A stretch of DNA of 60,000 nt, taken from assembly GCA_903813345.2 (NCBI GenBank), contig CAIIXF020000009.1, positions 28,062,740 to 28,122,739 of the forward strand, written 5' to 3'. Positions 1-15,400 of the stretch are shown here, in pieces (the first letter of the stretch is position 1; every line of letters begins with the position of its first letter). Origin of the DNA: Owenia fusiformis (lineage: Eukaryota > Annelida > Polychaeta > Sabellida > Oweniidae). The translations under genes and the position numbers were made by a program. The notes under the pieces were generated by a model. That model was not told where the DNA came from. It worked only from the letters and a program-made list of their open reading frames with translations, and did not search any database.

Positions 1-264
1 GCCCCAGATTTCTTTATTTTCCCTTTTTATTATTTCAATAAAACAAAAATAACATTTTTTACAAAATTTGGGCATGGCATTTACTTCTGTATATTATGTC
101 ACAATTGTTTTATGTTGTTTTGTGTGTTTATGGGATAGCTTTCCTAACATTAATACCAACACTCTAACATTTCACAAGGCTATGTTATTTCACTGTTTTT
201 ATTTAACCAATTTTAATCCCCGAAATCCCGACCCCGATCCAATTTAACTCTTATATTTCTGCAG

Positions 265-471
265 CCGCTGGGTGCCCAGAATGGAGTTTGCAAAAGCCAG
301 AAAACGGGGACCGATCATGTTCGGCAACAATTGGTGGGGCAACAGGGACAGGTTTTAGTTGTAATGTGAGATGCCCTCGCTATACAGACTTCGTAACGGA
401 CCCTGCATTGCAATATATCTGTGTCTTCGGTGGAACATGGGAGCCACATAACTATGTACCAGATTGCACCA
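265..471 (+). CDS. Exon 1: Sushi (CCP) domain
   Basis: The acceptor is TTTCTGCAG before 265 and the donor GT is at 472; both ends are phase 1. The exon encodes about 69 residues with four cysteines in Sushi order, starting GCPEW and ending with Trp-Glu-Pro...Asp-Cys, about 60 residues between first and last Cys. Sushi domains mediate protein contacts in adhesion and complement proteins. This is the first visible exon; upstream exons must exist because it starts in mid-codon and lacks a start Met. Confidence 0.75.
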
Positions 472-3400
472 GTAGGCATTTGCTTTTTAACTTCCATAAA
501 TGATAATGCAATTATAACATGTGCTTTGCAAAATTAGTAATGCTTAATGTTAAATATGATGCAGATATTTTTCAACTTTTTGATATTTATGATTCATGCT
601 TATATAGACCATGCACAATGGCTTTAAGTATTCACATTCTTGAGTTCCTATATGTCTTCTATTTTGGAATAAACTGGTATCCCAACGAGAATGCACAAAG
701 GGTAACATTAGATTAAAACAGACCCCTTTTGAACAGAACTAGGCATCTTTATTATTCAACTCAACTGTTTACAGGGATTTCTAGTAGTTTAGCATGCTTC
801 ATAGACTTTTTTCTGAATCTTAATATTTTCTCAAAAACTTTTTTGAAGTTAATATAGCTAACATAAATTATTTTCTCTATATAGTAAGATAGATTTTCTG
901 TTTAATCTACTTTAAAATCTTTTAGGCTGTCCGTGTAGAAAAGTAATCATTTAAGAGTTCATTATTCTGCTTACTAATTTCTATTTCTAAACAACTACTG
1001 ATGTTTGAGTAGTGCTCTTTGACAAAACAGAGCATTACTTGATGCATCAAATTGAGGGAACTTTACAATACGTATGCGTCAATTCAGGGAAACTGAACAA
1101 TGCTTACATACTTAATTTACTTCTAGATCAGTTATTCCCTGGCTATGCTTTGGACTATTTCCTACAAATTGACACTGGCGGCCCAGTGGACATGACGTGT
1201 CTTGAGTTGTACATGAACGCTACTAGAGATGCCTTATTGCCAATCTTGGATTCCAATTTATGTGACCCATATGCTAAAAACTTTGCAGTGAACATTGAGA
1301 GACTTACTGCCACTGTTGAGGGCAGTGTGGTAAGTGGACTAGAACTTTACTTAATGGAGATAAAGTGTATGAGTTTAAGTGTGATATTTGAATGATCAGA
1401 CCTTCCCACCTTCGTGACCTTCACAAAATTCATTCGAAGTGCACCTTGGAAAAAGGAGGTGAGTTTGTTTCCAATAAATTAAATGAATAGTAAAAATACT
1501 GATGTTAGCTCATCTTATTTCAGATAACTATATCTTTGAGAGTGTTAATCACAGTGGTTGATACAACAGGAATTAGCCCTAACTTTGTCGCTTGGTGCGG
1601 AACTCAAATCTCCACAGCAGTGCAGGCATTCAACCCAGGAGGCAACTTCGTGATTGTGATCAACAGTGGCAGTTGTCCTGACGGGACTGTACAACCTCCT
1701 GTAACAGAGGAGAATAAGGAATATGTCTGCCCCGCAGGTCATATCTTCCGTGGGTCACAACAAGCTGGTGGATACTGCTGTAAGTTAAGATTTCAAAGTC
1801 TAATTTAGAATTGATTTTAATTCAATTACAGGGTGATTCGAAAAAGCAGAACCCTTAATTTTTATTCAAAGATTTGTGGGTTCTGTGTTTTGGGTCATCC
1901 TTTATGACACTGACAAATTATATGGAGAAGATTGCACGTCTCACATTATACAGAACTTTATTGAATTCGATAAGACACACAAAGCAATTATGGCTATAGC
2001 AACTAAAATGCTTTTTTCCAGTGATGTGTCTTATGGGAACATACGCCAACCAGACAACCAATGAGTGTATCCCATGTCCAAAGGGACAGTATAACGATGA
2101 GAAAGGATTGCCTGAATGTAAAGCTTGTCCTGAGGGGACTTCCACGCTTGATGTATACTCTAGAAATGTCAGCGAGTGCATACGTAAGGCTCCACAGTTT
2201 AATTTAAATTTTTACAGATTGAAATGCTTCAAAAGGCTTAATGTCGTATATTATTCCTTATTATGAGAATGTTGACGGATTTTAAATAATTTTTGTGATT
2301 TTGTATGTATAGTTTTTACTCTTGTTGGTTTTATTTAAATTGTGTACCTGCATCATGTTTATCATTCATTCAATTGCAGCTATGTGTAATCCTGGTGAGT
2401 ACTCCAGCAACACCCTCCAGCCTTGCGACCAGTGTGCAATCGGCTTCTACCAACCGCAGTTGGGCAGTACTCAATGCATACAGTGCCCAGATGAGAAACA
2501 AACAGCAACCGTAGGAAGCACTGCACTCTCCCAATGTAGAGGTAACAACTTTTTACACATCAGTATTTAGCCAGTGAATTATTCTTAGACAAAGGGTATC
2601 TATTATTAGACATTGGGTAGACCAAACAATTTTCATATAAGTATTGTTTGATGCCTTTGTGAATCCCCATCCCATACACACCCTTTCTTCTTTGAAGGGG
2701 AAGCATATATGGGAGCTTGGGCAGCAGCATGGACTAATAAGATTGGGTCCAATTCTGTTGCCTATTTATAATTGGAATATTGCAATTAAAATCTCAGGTT
2801 TTGAGGTTTTCAATTGGACTAAATCAATCATTCAAAAGAAATTTGTGTACATGTTCTGAATGTGTGTTTGTACAGTACTTTACATGTGTACATGTACAGT
2901 ACTGTACAAGTGTACATGTACTGTATGTGTGTACATGTATCATATGCATGTCCATATTCTGTACTTTTTTTCTGTATATATACATGTGTAAACATTTAAC
3001 AGTATACTAAGAGCCTGTTTACTCTCATCTTAATCGCACATCTCTCAATTCTTTCAGATGTATGTATCGCTGGAACGATCAGTAGCGATGGTCTCTCACC
3101 ATGTGAAGAATGTCCCTTACATTTCTATATGCCAGATTCTGGGGCAACTGCTTGTATTGAATGCCCAGCTGATAAGATCACTGAGAAAACAGGAAGTTTC
3201 TCAAATACATCATGTGTTGGTAAGATATTAATATTTTGAATTACTTAGGAGGTTGTTACTAGTTTCACCACTAGGTAGCTAATTTGGGTCAGATAACATT
3301 CCAGGCAAATGGCAGACATATAAAAAGTTCCACTTTACTTGAAAGATAAATAGATTTCGTAGATCAATTTACTTCTTAGAGCTTGATATTAATAATATAA

Positions 3401-6400
3401 TCTATGTTCAGTAAAAGAAATTATCATCTGTTCAATACAAGAAATGATATTTCAATATTCATGATTTTTTAACACCTATGTAGAAATCAAATTTTCAATG
3501 AAAATAATACGTTGATAAACAATTTTTAGAACTTCATTTCTATCTGCTGCTTTCTCTGTTTAACGATGAAAATCAAGTTTATTTATTTATACATAATCTC
3601 ATCTTGCCTATTAAACCATATTCAAACTAGCTTTCTACCAGTAGGCATTTTAGATTTAAAGTCCCCATTAACTTGGTGTTATTTAAGAGCCATGAATGAT
3701 ATTAATTTCTTTTTTCACCACTAGATGGCAACTTCTGTGATGACCACATGTGTCAGAATAACGCTACCTGTGTAGATAGAGGGCGCTACTATACCTGTAC
3801 ATGTCCCGCGGGATTCACAGGAGTCATGTGTCAGACGAATATGGATGAATGCGCTCCCGAGCCATGCATGAATGGAGCAACATGTATAGATGGCATTAAC
3901 AGTTACACTTGTAAATGTGCCCCAGGTTAGTACATTACTTTAAAGGCTTTAATATTATATTTTGGAAAGTTTGATGTCATCTACTCTAAAATCAGAAATG
4001 ATTCTTTGATTGGCTCGGTATCAAATCAGAATATGTAGTCATGGTATCACCACACTTCATATTCAATCAGTTTATATTAAAATAAATTCCAGCTTTTTAA
4101 CTAAACTGATTTTTCAGAAAGTTCATTTGAAAAATTATTAGACCCACCACATTTGTAACTTGCATTCAACATTGGTGTTTTGTGTCAGTAACAAATTGTT
4201 GCATCCAAATTCGAGATGAATGGTGACATTTTGTCATATTCATGCCTGCATCTAGAAATGAAGAGGAGATCAGTAATAGAAACTTTTGTAAAGTTACAAA
4301 TTCTCAAGTCCAATATTCTTTTAATATGCTATCATTATCTCCATGGTTACGGCAATTGATTTAGGAATTCTGAACTTTTTGAAGTTTCGGTTAACGACCA
4401 AACTTTTCTTGTGAATGCAGGATATGAGGGTGCTAACTGTGAGGAAATAACAGACAACTGTGATCCAAGCCCATGTGTAAATGGACAATGTATCAATGGA
4501 ATCAACTCATTCAAATGCAACTGCATCCCAGGCTATCATGGCGAAAGGTAAATACCATATTCTCCCTATTAGATACACATATTACTAGAAAGCAACTTGA
4601 GATAATTAGAAAAAAATTGTAATGATGAACAGTGGTCAATAATGTTGATACTGCCGAGTTTATGAGTAAATAACCTTGTTAATAAAAGAAAGGGTAACTT
4701 GATAAAAATCACGATCAGTTTATTTGATCAAAACAAACCTAATCACAACAGACAAACTGCCAAATCGCCATAGAGACCAATGATGCTAGGTGATGATTAA
4801 AAAATAAAAACTGTTATCTTCAGATGTGATGACAAAATTGATGAATGTGATCCCCAGCCTTGTCAAAATGGTGGCCAGTGTCTTGACCTGTTGAACTTCT
4901 ACTTATGTAACTGCTCAAATACTGGCTACGATGGTAGAAACTGCACGGATAAAATTGACGAGTGTTTACCCGAGCCTTGCCTCAATGGCGCCACCTGCAC
5001 AGATCTTTTGATGGATGTTAATTGTACTTGTCCTCCCGGTGAGTATTTCTTGAACTACTTTCATTTTAAAATCATAGAGGGAAACTGTGGTGCTGTCATT
5101 ACTGAAAAGCAAAATATCTTTTTAACGATTCCAATTTCGAAACCTGACTATGGATTATGGACCACAAGGTCCGTGTAGCTGACAAGTAAACAGGCCAATA
5201 TATCTATAAATCATTTTGTTACTACCAAACCTGTCATAAACTTACTATTTAATTGATAAAGAGTAATATTATATTCATGTTTTGATTACAGGCTATGAGG
5301 GGAAATATTGTGGAACAGAGATTGACTTCTGTGAATCTAACCCATGCAAGAATGGAGCCAAATGTACACCATATGTCAATGGATATAACTGTACATGCTT
5401 GGTAAGTCCCTCTAAATTATTATTATGTTTCATGCTTAGTGAGTCCCTTTAAATTATGGTACATGCATGGTATGTCCCTTTAAATTATGGTACATGCTTT
5501 GTACATGTAGGTCTCTTTAAATTATTTTTTGTTTCAAACTCTGAAAGAATAAGAATTTTAAGATAGAAGACATATTTTGAGAATAGATATATTCTCATGT
5601 ACCTAGTACACGCTGCCATCCATTATATATGATATTTTCCATTGTCCATGGTATAATCTTATATGTCATGGTGAAATTCCAAATAATCATCCCTTATTCC
5701 CATTTACAGGCAGGTTTTGAGGGAGTTCTCTGCGAGACTGACATCGATGAATGTGCTTCCAATCCTTGCCTGAACAACGCAACATGCATCGACCAGATCA
5801 ACAGCTATGTATGTAATTGCTCAGAGGGCTGGTTTGGTGCCCACTGTCAGATCAATAAGAACAACTGTGAACCTGATCCTTGCCACGTCAACAACAGCCT
5901 TGAGTGCATCGATGGCATTAATATGTTCACCTGTATCTGTAGACCTGGATTTGAAGGTATTGTGTAGACATATTTATTTTAGAAATGTTAAACAGGATGA
6001 ATTGTATGAAAGCCATGGCCAGTCAATGAAAAAAGCATAAGGTCAGGTGGACCGTTCACAATATGTATAATACATTCACATTGATGATGCTATAAGCAAT
6101 AACAAGAAGCCTTGAATAAAAGTGAGCTTAAACAATCTGATTGAGAAGAATACTCTGGAATTGAAATTGTACTTACATGTTCTATAGAGTCTATTCACTG
6201 GGATTAACATTAACTAGTAATAACCCTAGAAAAATGATTTGAGGAGTAAGTCACCATAGTTGAAGTCTTTGATAGTTCTAAGAGCTGTCTGTAAGACTGT
6301 ACAGTGAAACTTGTATATCCGAAAACCTCTTAATATCCAATCACCTCTAGATGTAATGCAAACACTTTTTTTATTCCGTTGTTATCTCCGATTGAGTCAC

Positions 6401-9400
6401 ACATTGAGAAACCTTGAAATGTGAAAACTTGCTCATCTGAACACTTTTGGCTGGTGCGAGTTATGATCAGATTAGACAGCTCTAAGGTTTTACCATATTT
6501 TCATGATGACAGTCGTACATCATCTAATATGGTCATAATCTATTAACTTCAGGCAAGAACTGTGATGAAGAGATTGATGAGTGTCTACCTGGGCCATGTC
6601 AGAATGCTGCCACATGTGTGGACCTGATTAATGACTACGAATGCCAATGTCCCCCTGGGTTTACTGGCAGAAACTGTTCTGTAAGTGATGTAGTTTAGAT
6701 ATTTGAAAAGAGGTCTCATTGAATATGTAAAAGAATAAAACGTAAAAAGATGGATTATATTGCGATTTTTGGCGATAGTGACTTCCGATAGTTCACAAAT
6801 TATGTTCCCAATCATGGATAATCATGCTAAGTCTGGAATTGAATGAGCTTTTTGGCTCACACAGTGAGCCTATGGGATCGACCAGGCCTCCGTCCGTTGG
6901 TCGGTCCGTTAGTCCGTCCGTCCGTCCGTCTGTTGGTCCGTCCGTCAACATTGGCCGCACAAATTAAAACTGCTATGGATTGAGCCATATCCACATTCAT
7001 TTTATGCATATCCATAATGCCTATTTGACCTATCATCGCCATTTCCCAAGTTCGCCCGGTTTCCGAGAAATTGCGGATTTTGACGTCAAAAAGTCAAATT
7101 TTCTATAAATACTAGACACTTTGTTGAAGTAGACCTGTCAAATAACTTTTAGTAGTTGCTGTATATGCAACTTATGTCCTCTGAAGATTTCAAAGCTCTT
7201 GGAATTACAGTTTTTGGTTTTTACTCTATAAAATTTGACAAAAAGTAGGACTAGGTCATTTTCAGGAAACTTTCTCATGTATAAAGTCAATGGCAGGTTT
7301 TGTGATTGACAAGTTTCTCAAAGTTTGCCTTATACTTGATCATTTCTTTTAATGAATTACATCATTACTAGATTTAAGCATTCCCTACATATTGCTCAAT
7401 ATATGTCAGCATCAAATTTTTACCGTTTTTGAGATATTTGACGTCAAAAAACAGTAAAAATAAGTTATTTTTCAACTTGCTTCAATTTGACCAAATTTTT
7501 TTTGAAAATCATCTACAAGTTGCCAGGAGTTCAAATCCGACATTAGTTTTAGGATTTGACCTTTACTTGACCTTCAGTGACCTTCGAAAGGTCAAAAAGT
7601 CCTTTGGGTCCTTCATTATTATATCGAGATTAAAGGTTGGGACACCTTTGATGGGCTGTGAAAAGGAGTTAGTCCTGTATTAATTAAAGTTCTTCAAAAC
7701 TCTACCTTTGTCACACCCTCCTTACAAACCTATATTTGTTAATCTTTGTTTCAGATTGATATCAATGAGTGTGAGTCAGTCCCATGCTTCAACAATGCTA
7801 CATGTATAGATGGCATTGACATGTTCACCTGTGTTTGTAACCCTGGTTGGGAGGGTGTCCAGTGTGAAACAGATATAGACGAGTGTGCATCCAACCCCTG
7901 CATGAATGGTGGAAACTGCACTGATTTGATTAATGCATACATCTGCACGTAAGTTTCAATTTTTAAGAAGAAATCATTTTGGTAGAGGAATTGAAGGAAT
8001 GTAAATCATCTCTCTATTTCGAAATGTCAGATAGAATTTTCAAAAACTAATGCAAGTGTAAGCCATAAATAAAAATGTTACATGAAAATATAAGCTTTAC
8101 ACACAACATAGATATGGCCATACATCATATGGCATAAGATAAATTTGTAAGTAAAGGTAAGATGAAGAAGTATTGTAAACATGTAAGTATCTAAAATAAT
8201 GTTTTAACTTATAGATGTCCTGCTGGATGGACTGGTTTGAACTGTGAAACAGACATTGATGAGTGTGCAAGTGCCCCATGTCAGAATGGTGCTACATGTA
8301 TTGATGATATCAACATGTACACATGTACCTGTCTAGCAGGTAGGTCAAGGTCACTTAGAGGTCAAATGTTAAAATTTAAACTGCCTGAGAGATATTGATG
8401 AGTGATCAAGTGTTACAAGGGTGTCACTTTTAAAACTAATCAAAGGTAAAGGTTAACATCACAGAAAAGGCAAAATCTAGTAATGGATTTTGTTTCGAAA
8501 GTTCAAGGTCAACTTTATTGAAAGGTGACAATGACATAAATGAATCAAAAGTTGAAAGGACACTGTGTCAAACTTTATAATTGATACAATGTCAAACTTT
8601 ATAATTGATACAAGGATGGGATAAGCTTTAGATTTTATATTTATCCTATTATATCCTTATATAATGTGTATGAGTCTTCTGTTGTAATTTCAGGTTACAC
8701 AGGAGTGCACTGCCAGACAGAGATTAATGAATGTGAAAGTGACCCCTGTCAACATGGCGGAGATTGTACTGATTTGGTGAATGCTTACAATTGTACATGT
8801 CATCCCCAGTATGAGGGAGTCAACTGTGAGATTAAGGTTTGTCAACCTACTTACATGTATTTCTATATTTTAACATGGGCATATCTTATCGAAATATTAT
8901 TTTGTTAATATGCACAGTCCACTGTTGATGTGAGAGAGTCAGTTGGCTTCTTAGCTCATGTGGTAGAGCACCTGACATCGGGAGGTTGTGGCTTCGATTC
9001 CCACCAGGGTGGAGTGACTTTTTCATGTCAGAGTTATGTATTCTGCACAACTTGCATCAACAAATTTCAAAACATATTATCAATTCATTATTTTCATAGG
9101 AGACAGGTTACCTGAAAAGGAAGATAGATATCATTATCAAGGACTGAAACTGAGGCAAGTCTACCCTGGCTGAAATCAGCTCTGAAATAACAATTACTGC
9201 ATGTCAAGCCGTCATTCAATGCTGATTTTGTAGAAAACAGATCTGTCCATCCTTCTACATGTGAGTTTTTCCCATAAAGATGCTTGATTAAGTAGAAATT
9301 CATCAAATTATACCCCTAGAATATCAAAGTTCAACTGTACATCAATCGCGTGAGGAAAAAAAACAAATCCATTCTTCACCTTCTGTTCACAAACCCTTCT

Positions 9401-12400
9401 TCTTCTTCTTTGAAAAGTTGTCCCTCATTTGACTAACAGCAAATGTGTATGTTTATGCAGCAATATATGTTAGTTTAGAAAATGATTAATTACAATCTTA
9501 CCTGTACTTCACAGAAACATCCTAAGTATGAAAATATTTCACTAAAAATACATGCTTCCATTTTGTCACATGTTCATAATAATTTACATATTGACCATGT
9601 GATGTTGACAGGGAGTGTAAACGCACCTAGCGTACAGGAAATATGTTATGATATTTATTAAGAAATTAGGTATGGTAATCATTATTACTTATTGTATTAA
9701 GCCCCCAACCCACTTCACAAAGTTCATGAAGTACCAAGGAAAGACCAAATATTAAATAAATTAGAAAAATTTGAATTTCCAAAAAATCAAGTGGGCGATA
9801 ATAGAGTCTCTGAAACATTAAATTTTTCCTTCATTAACTTATTACATACATTATTTTTAGATAATATTAGTTTGATATGGTGTGGAAAGCACACAATGAT
9901 AGATAATTATCGGGAGTGCATTGAAAATTACAAAATATGTCACTTTTGCCATGTTTCAGAGGCTCTATTATCGCCCACTTGATTTTTTGGGAAATTCAAA
10001 TTTTTCTAATTTATTTAATATTTGGTCTTTCCTTGGTACTTCATGAACTTTGTGAAGTGGGTTGGGGGCTTAATACAATAAGTAATAATGATTACCATAC
10101 CTAATTTCTTAATAAATATCATAACATATTTCCTGTACGCTAGGTGCGTTTACACTCCCTGTCAACATCACATGGTCAATATGTAAATTATTATGAACAT
10201 GTGACAAAATGGAAGCATGTATTTTTAGTGAAATATTTTCATACTTAGGATGTTTCTGTGAAGTACAGGTAAGATTGTAATTAATCATTTTCTAAACTAA
10301 CATATATTGCTGCATAAACATACACATTTGCTGTTAGTCAAATGAGGGACAACTTTTCCAAGAAGAAGAAGAAAGGTTTGTGAACAGAAGGTGAAGAATG
10401 GATTTGTTTTTTTTCCTCACGCGATTGATGTACAGTTGAACTTTGATATTCTAGGGGTATAATTTGATGAATTTCTACTTAATCAAGCATCTTTATGGGA
10501 AAAACTCACATGTAGAAGGATGGACAGATCTGTTTTCTACAAAATCAGCATTGAATGACGGCTTGACATGCAGTAATTGCTATTTCAGAGCTGATTTCAG
10601 CCAGGGTAGACTTGCCTCAGTTTCAGTCCTTGATAATGATATCTATCTTCCTTTTCAGGTAACCTGTCTCCTATGATTATTTTAAGCTGATTCGTGAAAA
10701 TTATATGTTTTGGAAGTTGAAATTACCTTTATGTCATGCATAGACCATTTGTAACCGTATAATAGGGTTAGGTTGTGATGTATAAAACAGGTATTTTGTT
10801 TGTTTAGATTGACAACTGTTTGACCAACAACACATGTCAAAATGGAGCTACTTGCATTGATGGCTTTGAGACTATTACTTGTAAGTGCCCTACTATGTAC
10901 ACTGGCACCAACTGTGAAAAAGGTATGTTGAAAAATCATGACAAGATATGGATAAATTTTCTTAATATATGAAGTAAAAAACATAATTTGAAAAAACAAA
11001 AAAGTTGTGACATTATATAGTTGATGTCTAAAAATATGGAAAACAACTTGTGTTGATGAACTTTATCCAGGATCAGTGTTTTACATGATTTCATTCTTTA
11101 TTCCAGAAAAGTCTGACAACTTTGATCTGTTTTTCCATGGTAAGAATGGCTCTAGGAGTGAACCCCCCAGTGTTACTCTAACAGGTGTAACATCCCTGAC
11201 TGTATGCATGTGGGTCAGGTATGCCGGGGTGGACGCTACTGGTACATACCTTACCATGTACTCCGAGTCGTAAGTAAATTTGTTTAGCAATGATTATTTG
11301 CGAGTATTTGTTTTGTAATTTTAGTAACTGATTTTCCAGACTTAAGCCCAGTGAGCAAAAGATTTTAGTATACTGGAGCAATATACGTATATGTAAGAAA
11401 TTCATAATTCAGCCTATATATTCTCAATCCAGTTTTGGTTGTCAATTTTCGTCCTTTCAATTTTTTATACATAAACAATGCTACCATGACAACCAAATCC
11501 AAACATGAGGAAGAATTCATTTTAAAATCATGGTATACTTATACATCACCCCTCATATAACTATAAGCTTACTTTAAGCTCCATTAACTCTAATTTTAAA
11601 TTTTCTAGATCTATGTATGAGAACCTTGTAATGAATGAAGCCGGAGTGACCCTTGGCCTATTCGAGGACATCCCCACTGTCTCAGTTGATGGAAAAGTCA
11701 ACGATGGTGCCTGGCATCATGAGTGCTTCGGATGGGACAACAATGGCGGAATCTACGCTCTCTATATTGATGGAGTTTCTGTCTTCGAAGGTGAAGGTTT
11801 CGGAAATGGAAGAACAATCAGTGACAGGTAAAAATTAAATGTAGCATACCTGAACTTTCTGTGTAAAGATAATAAATAAAAGTACATGTAAAAGTTGAAC
11901 AGTACAGTACATGCAGTTACACTTATGGCCAGGCAGGGGAATTATCTCATTTCTTGTTGTATTCTAGTGTTATAGTGATGCTTGGTCAATCCCTCCAGAC
12001 GATTGGTGGAATCAACCAATTCCATGGAGAGCTGAGTCGTGTCAATGTCTATGAGACCTTCCTCACCCCTGATGTCATCAGTAACATGGCAACCAACTGT
12101 AGCCAGTCTCGACCAATGGGAGACATTAGAATGTGGGTGGACTTTGACGAGTATCTGTTTAACGATGTTGAGAAGATTGAACCAGCGTTGTGTGGAAAGT
12201 CTAACTGCCCACCTGGCTTTACTGGTAGTCTTTGTAACATTGTCATTGGTGAGTATTAACAATTTATTCCTTTGTGTATAAATACAGGCCAGTAACTATG
12301 GAATTATGTTGTTAATCTTTGCAAAGAATGTTAATTTTACCCAGCAATACAAAGTTACCCTGCCCCCCTCTCCCCCGGAATGCAATAATGCCATTGGTGC

Positions 12401-15400
12401 CATAAGGAAATATTGCACATGGAATGTAAAAGAGAGAAATTAGAAAATAAATTGTAAAAAGATTTGGAACTGATGTTCTGGTAGTAATAGCAAAATGATC
12501 AAATTAATAATAGATCAAGACCTTAGATTCCTGTACATTCAATTTTTAATCATTTCAAACATCTTATTCAAATATTTTCATTATTTATCATTTACACTTA
12601 ACAAAATGTGCAGAAAATGATAATAAAGCTAAACTTTATAAATCCAAACACTGCTTAGTTATTAGTAAGTACAAAGAAGTTGTCATACGGAACTTGTCTT
12701 TTACGGGTATAAACATCGGAAATGATGTCACCTGTTAATTCTTTTATATGTACCATGTATTATTGTATTATTAAGGAATAAATTGAATTGAATTGAAAAA
12801 TTGAATTGAAAGATCTTGTCTTCTTTTAGACAAGGAGGCCCCCACTGTTGTCTACTGCCCCAACAACACCAAGGTTGTCAACCCTGAGAACAGACTTAGT
12901 GTCGTCAACTGGACGGAACCTGTCTTTACAGATAATGTTGGAGTTGTGAATATAACTCAGAACTTTAGACCAGGTAGAGATTTCAATTATTGTATGCTGC
13001 ACATTCTGCGAAAATGTCATTAGAATATTTCAAAAAATAAAGAAATTAGAGATATCATGAGAACTTTATGATCAACCCTCGTGTAACAAAATTATTTGTT
13101 GAAATATTTAGAATACGATTATGAATTTTGTATGAGATGATCTCAGATAGGCTTGTCTTGTTTGTAGCATTATTACCTTAACCTCATTGATAGATTGATG
13201 TTCAGTTGAAAACATCCAATGTAATCACTGAATCTAATGAAATCTTCAGGTCAAGTCCTTGCTTATGGTGAATACTATGTGGAATATGTAGCTGTCGATG
13301 CAGAGGGCAACTCCGCCACTTGTAGCTTTACTCTCTACGTCATGCGTAAGTTTTAACCTTTCTTGACTAAGAAACAAACTGAAGTGTTATTGTTCTCAAT
13401 GTACCTTAACATGTCCATGTGCCTGTATATCACAAAGATTTCAGATCTTTTGGTAGAAATTGAATTACGAACCATTTTCCACATCATTTGTTTTCTTACA
13501 CATAATTGGAATATTTTCCATGATCGATTTTAAAAAACATCGCAACTTTGTGTACAGTATGTTCTTAAATTATTTATGTTTATATTTTTGTGATACTTAA
13601 TGTTGAATTATATTTTCACTAGAATAAATCAAATGGGTCTATATTTGTAGAGTTTGGTTCATTGACAACAATACTGTGAATGATTTCACCATTAAGTACT
13701 AGGGTTTCATTGATCCCACTTTTTAATATAGCGCGATGCACAAATGGAAAATATTTTTTCAACTTTTTACATGGTGTGCTAAAAAGTGAATCTGTGAATT
13801 CCTCCAGAATGTGACTATATGAGTGTGTATAGCATTGTTCCAAATTTGAATAAGTCAGTTTAAGATTTTCAAATGGGTCTTTAGGAGCATAAATTAGATG
13901 GCTTCCTAGTGGACGCCTGTGAAAAGGAAATACAATACTTTTAGGATAAATACAATAACTAAATGCAGGATCAGCGTCAAATATATGAGTTGCGTTTTCC
14001 TTATAGAATGACACATCAACATAAGGCCATTTAATTGGATATCCATTCATACGCTCTGATTTATCGTAGAAAAAAGAGCATCCACCATTTGATAGTCATC
14101 TCCCAGTGTTTTTATTGCATCGTGTAATTCTTCCTTTTTATGTCCCCACCACATAGTGTGGGGCCATATTGTCGGCCTAGGCGCGTCCGTGGGGCCATAT
14201 TGTCGGCAGTCTGTCTGTCCGTCTGTCTGTCCGTATGTCTGTCTGTCCGTCCATACGTCCGGCAGTTTTCTCCAAAACCGCTACAGATATCACCTTCAAA
14301 TTTTCAGGGATAACTTATGAATGCATACAGATGTGGATGAAAAAAAATTATCTCGATATCTACTTCCTGTATTTCCATTTTGATGTCAAATGCTAAAATC
14401 CTTGTCTGCAAACTTTTAGAAAAACGGCTTCACATTTGCTTTTAAAACTTTAATATCTTGTTCAGCTCACTTCATTCTAGATCTGATTAGGTTTTGGACC
14501 TGTTAGCTCAGTCATGTCAGCCATTTTGAATGTTTTAAGAAAAGTTAGCGCACGATAATACTTTGTATCATATTGAATGGTGTTTTTCAGTTTTCATACT
14601 TTAACTATTTAGTAGCTTTATAAATAATTTCAGGTGTACTTTGTTGTAAAAGCCTATGTTATTGTTAACAGTAGTTATATGTGATAATTTTGTAAAAATA
14701 AATCAGCAAAAACTCATAATCACTTTTTTATTGTCGGCCATTTTGGATTTTTCCGTCCTAAAATCTTGTCTGTAAAGTCTTGTCTACGCGTTTTCAGGTG
14801 AACCGTTTGGTAGATCAATTTCAAATTTTCAGTGATGATTCTTAGTATGAAAATCTAGATCTGATTAGTTTTTGGACATTCTGGGTAAATGTCAAGGCAG
14901 CCATTTTGGATTTTCCGTCCTAAAATCTTGTCTGTAAAGTCTTGTCTACGCATTTTCAGGTGAACCGTTTGGTAGATCAATTTCAAATTTTCAGGGATGA
15001 TTCTCAGTATGAAAATCTAGATCTGATTAGTTTTTGGGCATTCTGGGTAAATGTCAAGGCAGCCATTTTGGATTTTCCATCCTAAAATCTTGTCTGTAAA
15101 GTCCTGCTACGCAATTCCAGGTGAACCGTCTGGTACATCAATTTGAAATTTTCAGGGATGATTCTCAGTATGAAAATCTAGGTCTGATTAGTTTTTTGGT
15201 ATTCTGGATACATATCAAGGCAGCCATTTTGGATTTTCCGTCTTAAAATCTTGCCTGTTAAGTCTTGTCTACGCGTTTTTAGGTGAACCGTTTGGTAGAT
15301 CAATTTCAAATTTTCAGGGATGATTCTTAGTATGAAAATCTAGATCTGATTAGTTTTTGGGCATTCTGGGTAAATGTCAAGGCAGCCATTTTGGATTTTC

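Noticed and set aside
1403-1459. Possible small exon before GTGAGT at 1460
   Set aside because: The only open frame needs phase 1 on entry while exon 2 ends in phase 0, and the acceptor lacks a pyrimidine tract.
6298-6492. pogo/Tigger-like MITE
   Set aside because: CAGTGAAACTTG...GGTTTTACC ends are suggestive, but the inverted match is short and there is no clear TA duplication.
8943-9013. Functional tRNA gene
   Set aside because: Boxes A and B are good but the acceptor stem does not pair and there is no clear anticodon arm; a SINE is the better call.
8930-9115. 61-codon ORF
   Set aside because: Overlaps the tRNA-derived SINE and the foldback start.
9094-10676. Two identical 70-codon ORFs in opposite orientation
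   Set aside because: They are the same sequence in the two arms of the foldback element, with no recognisable protein domain.
11942-12262. Antisense 106-codon ORF
   Set aside because: Shadow of pentraxin exon 19.
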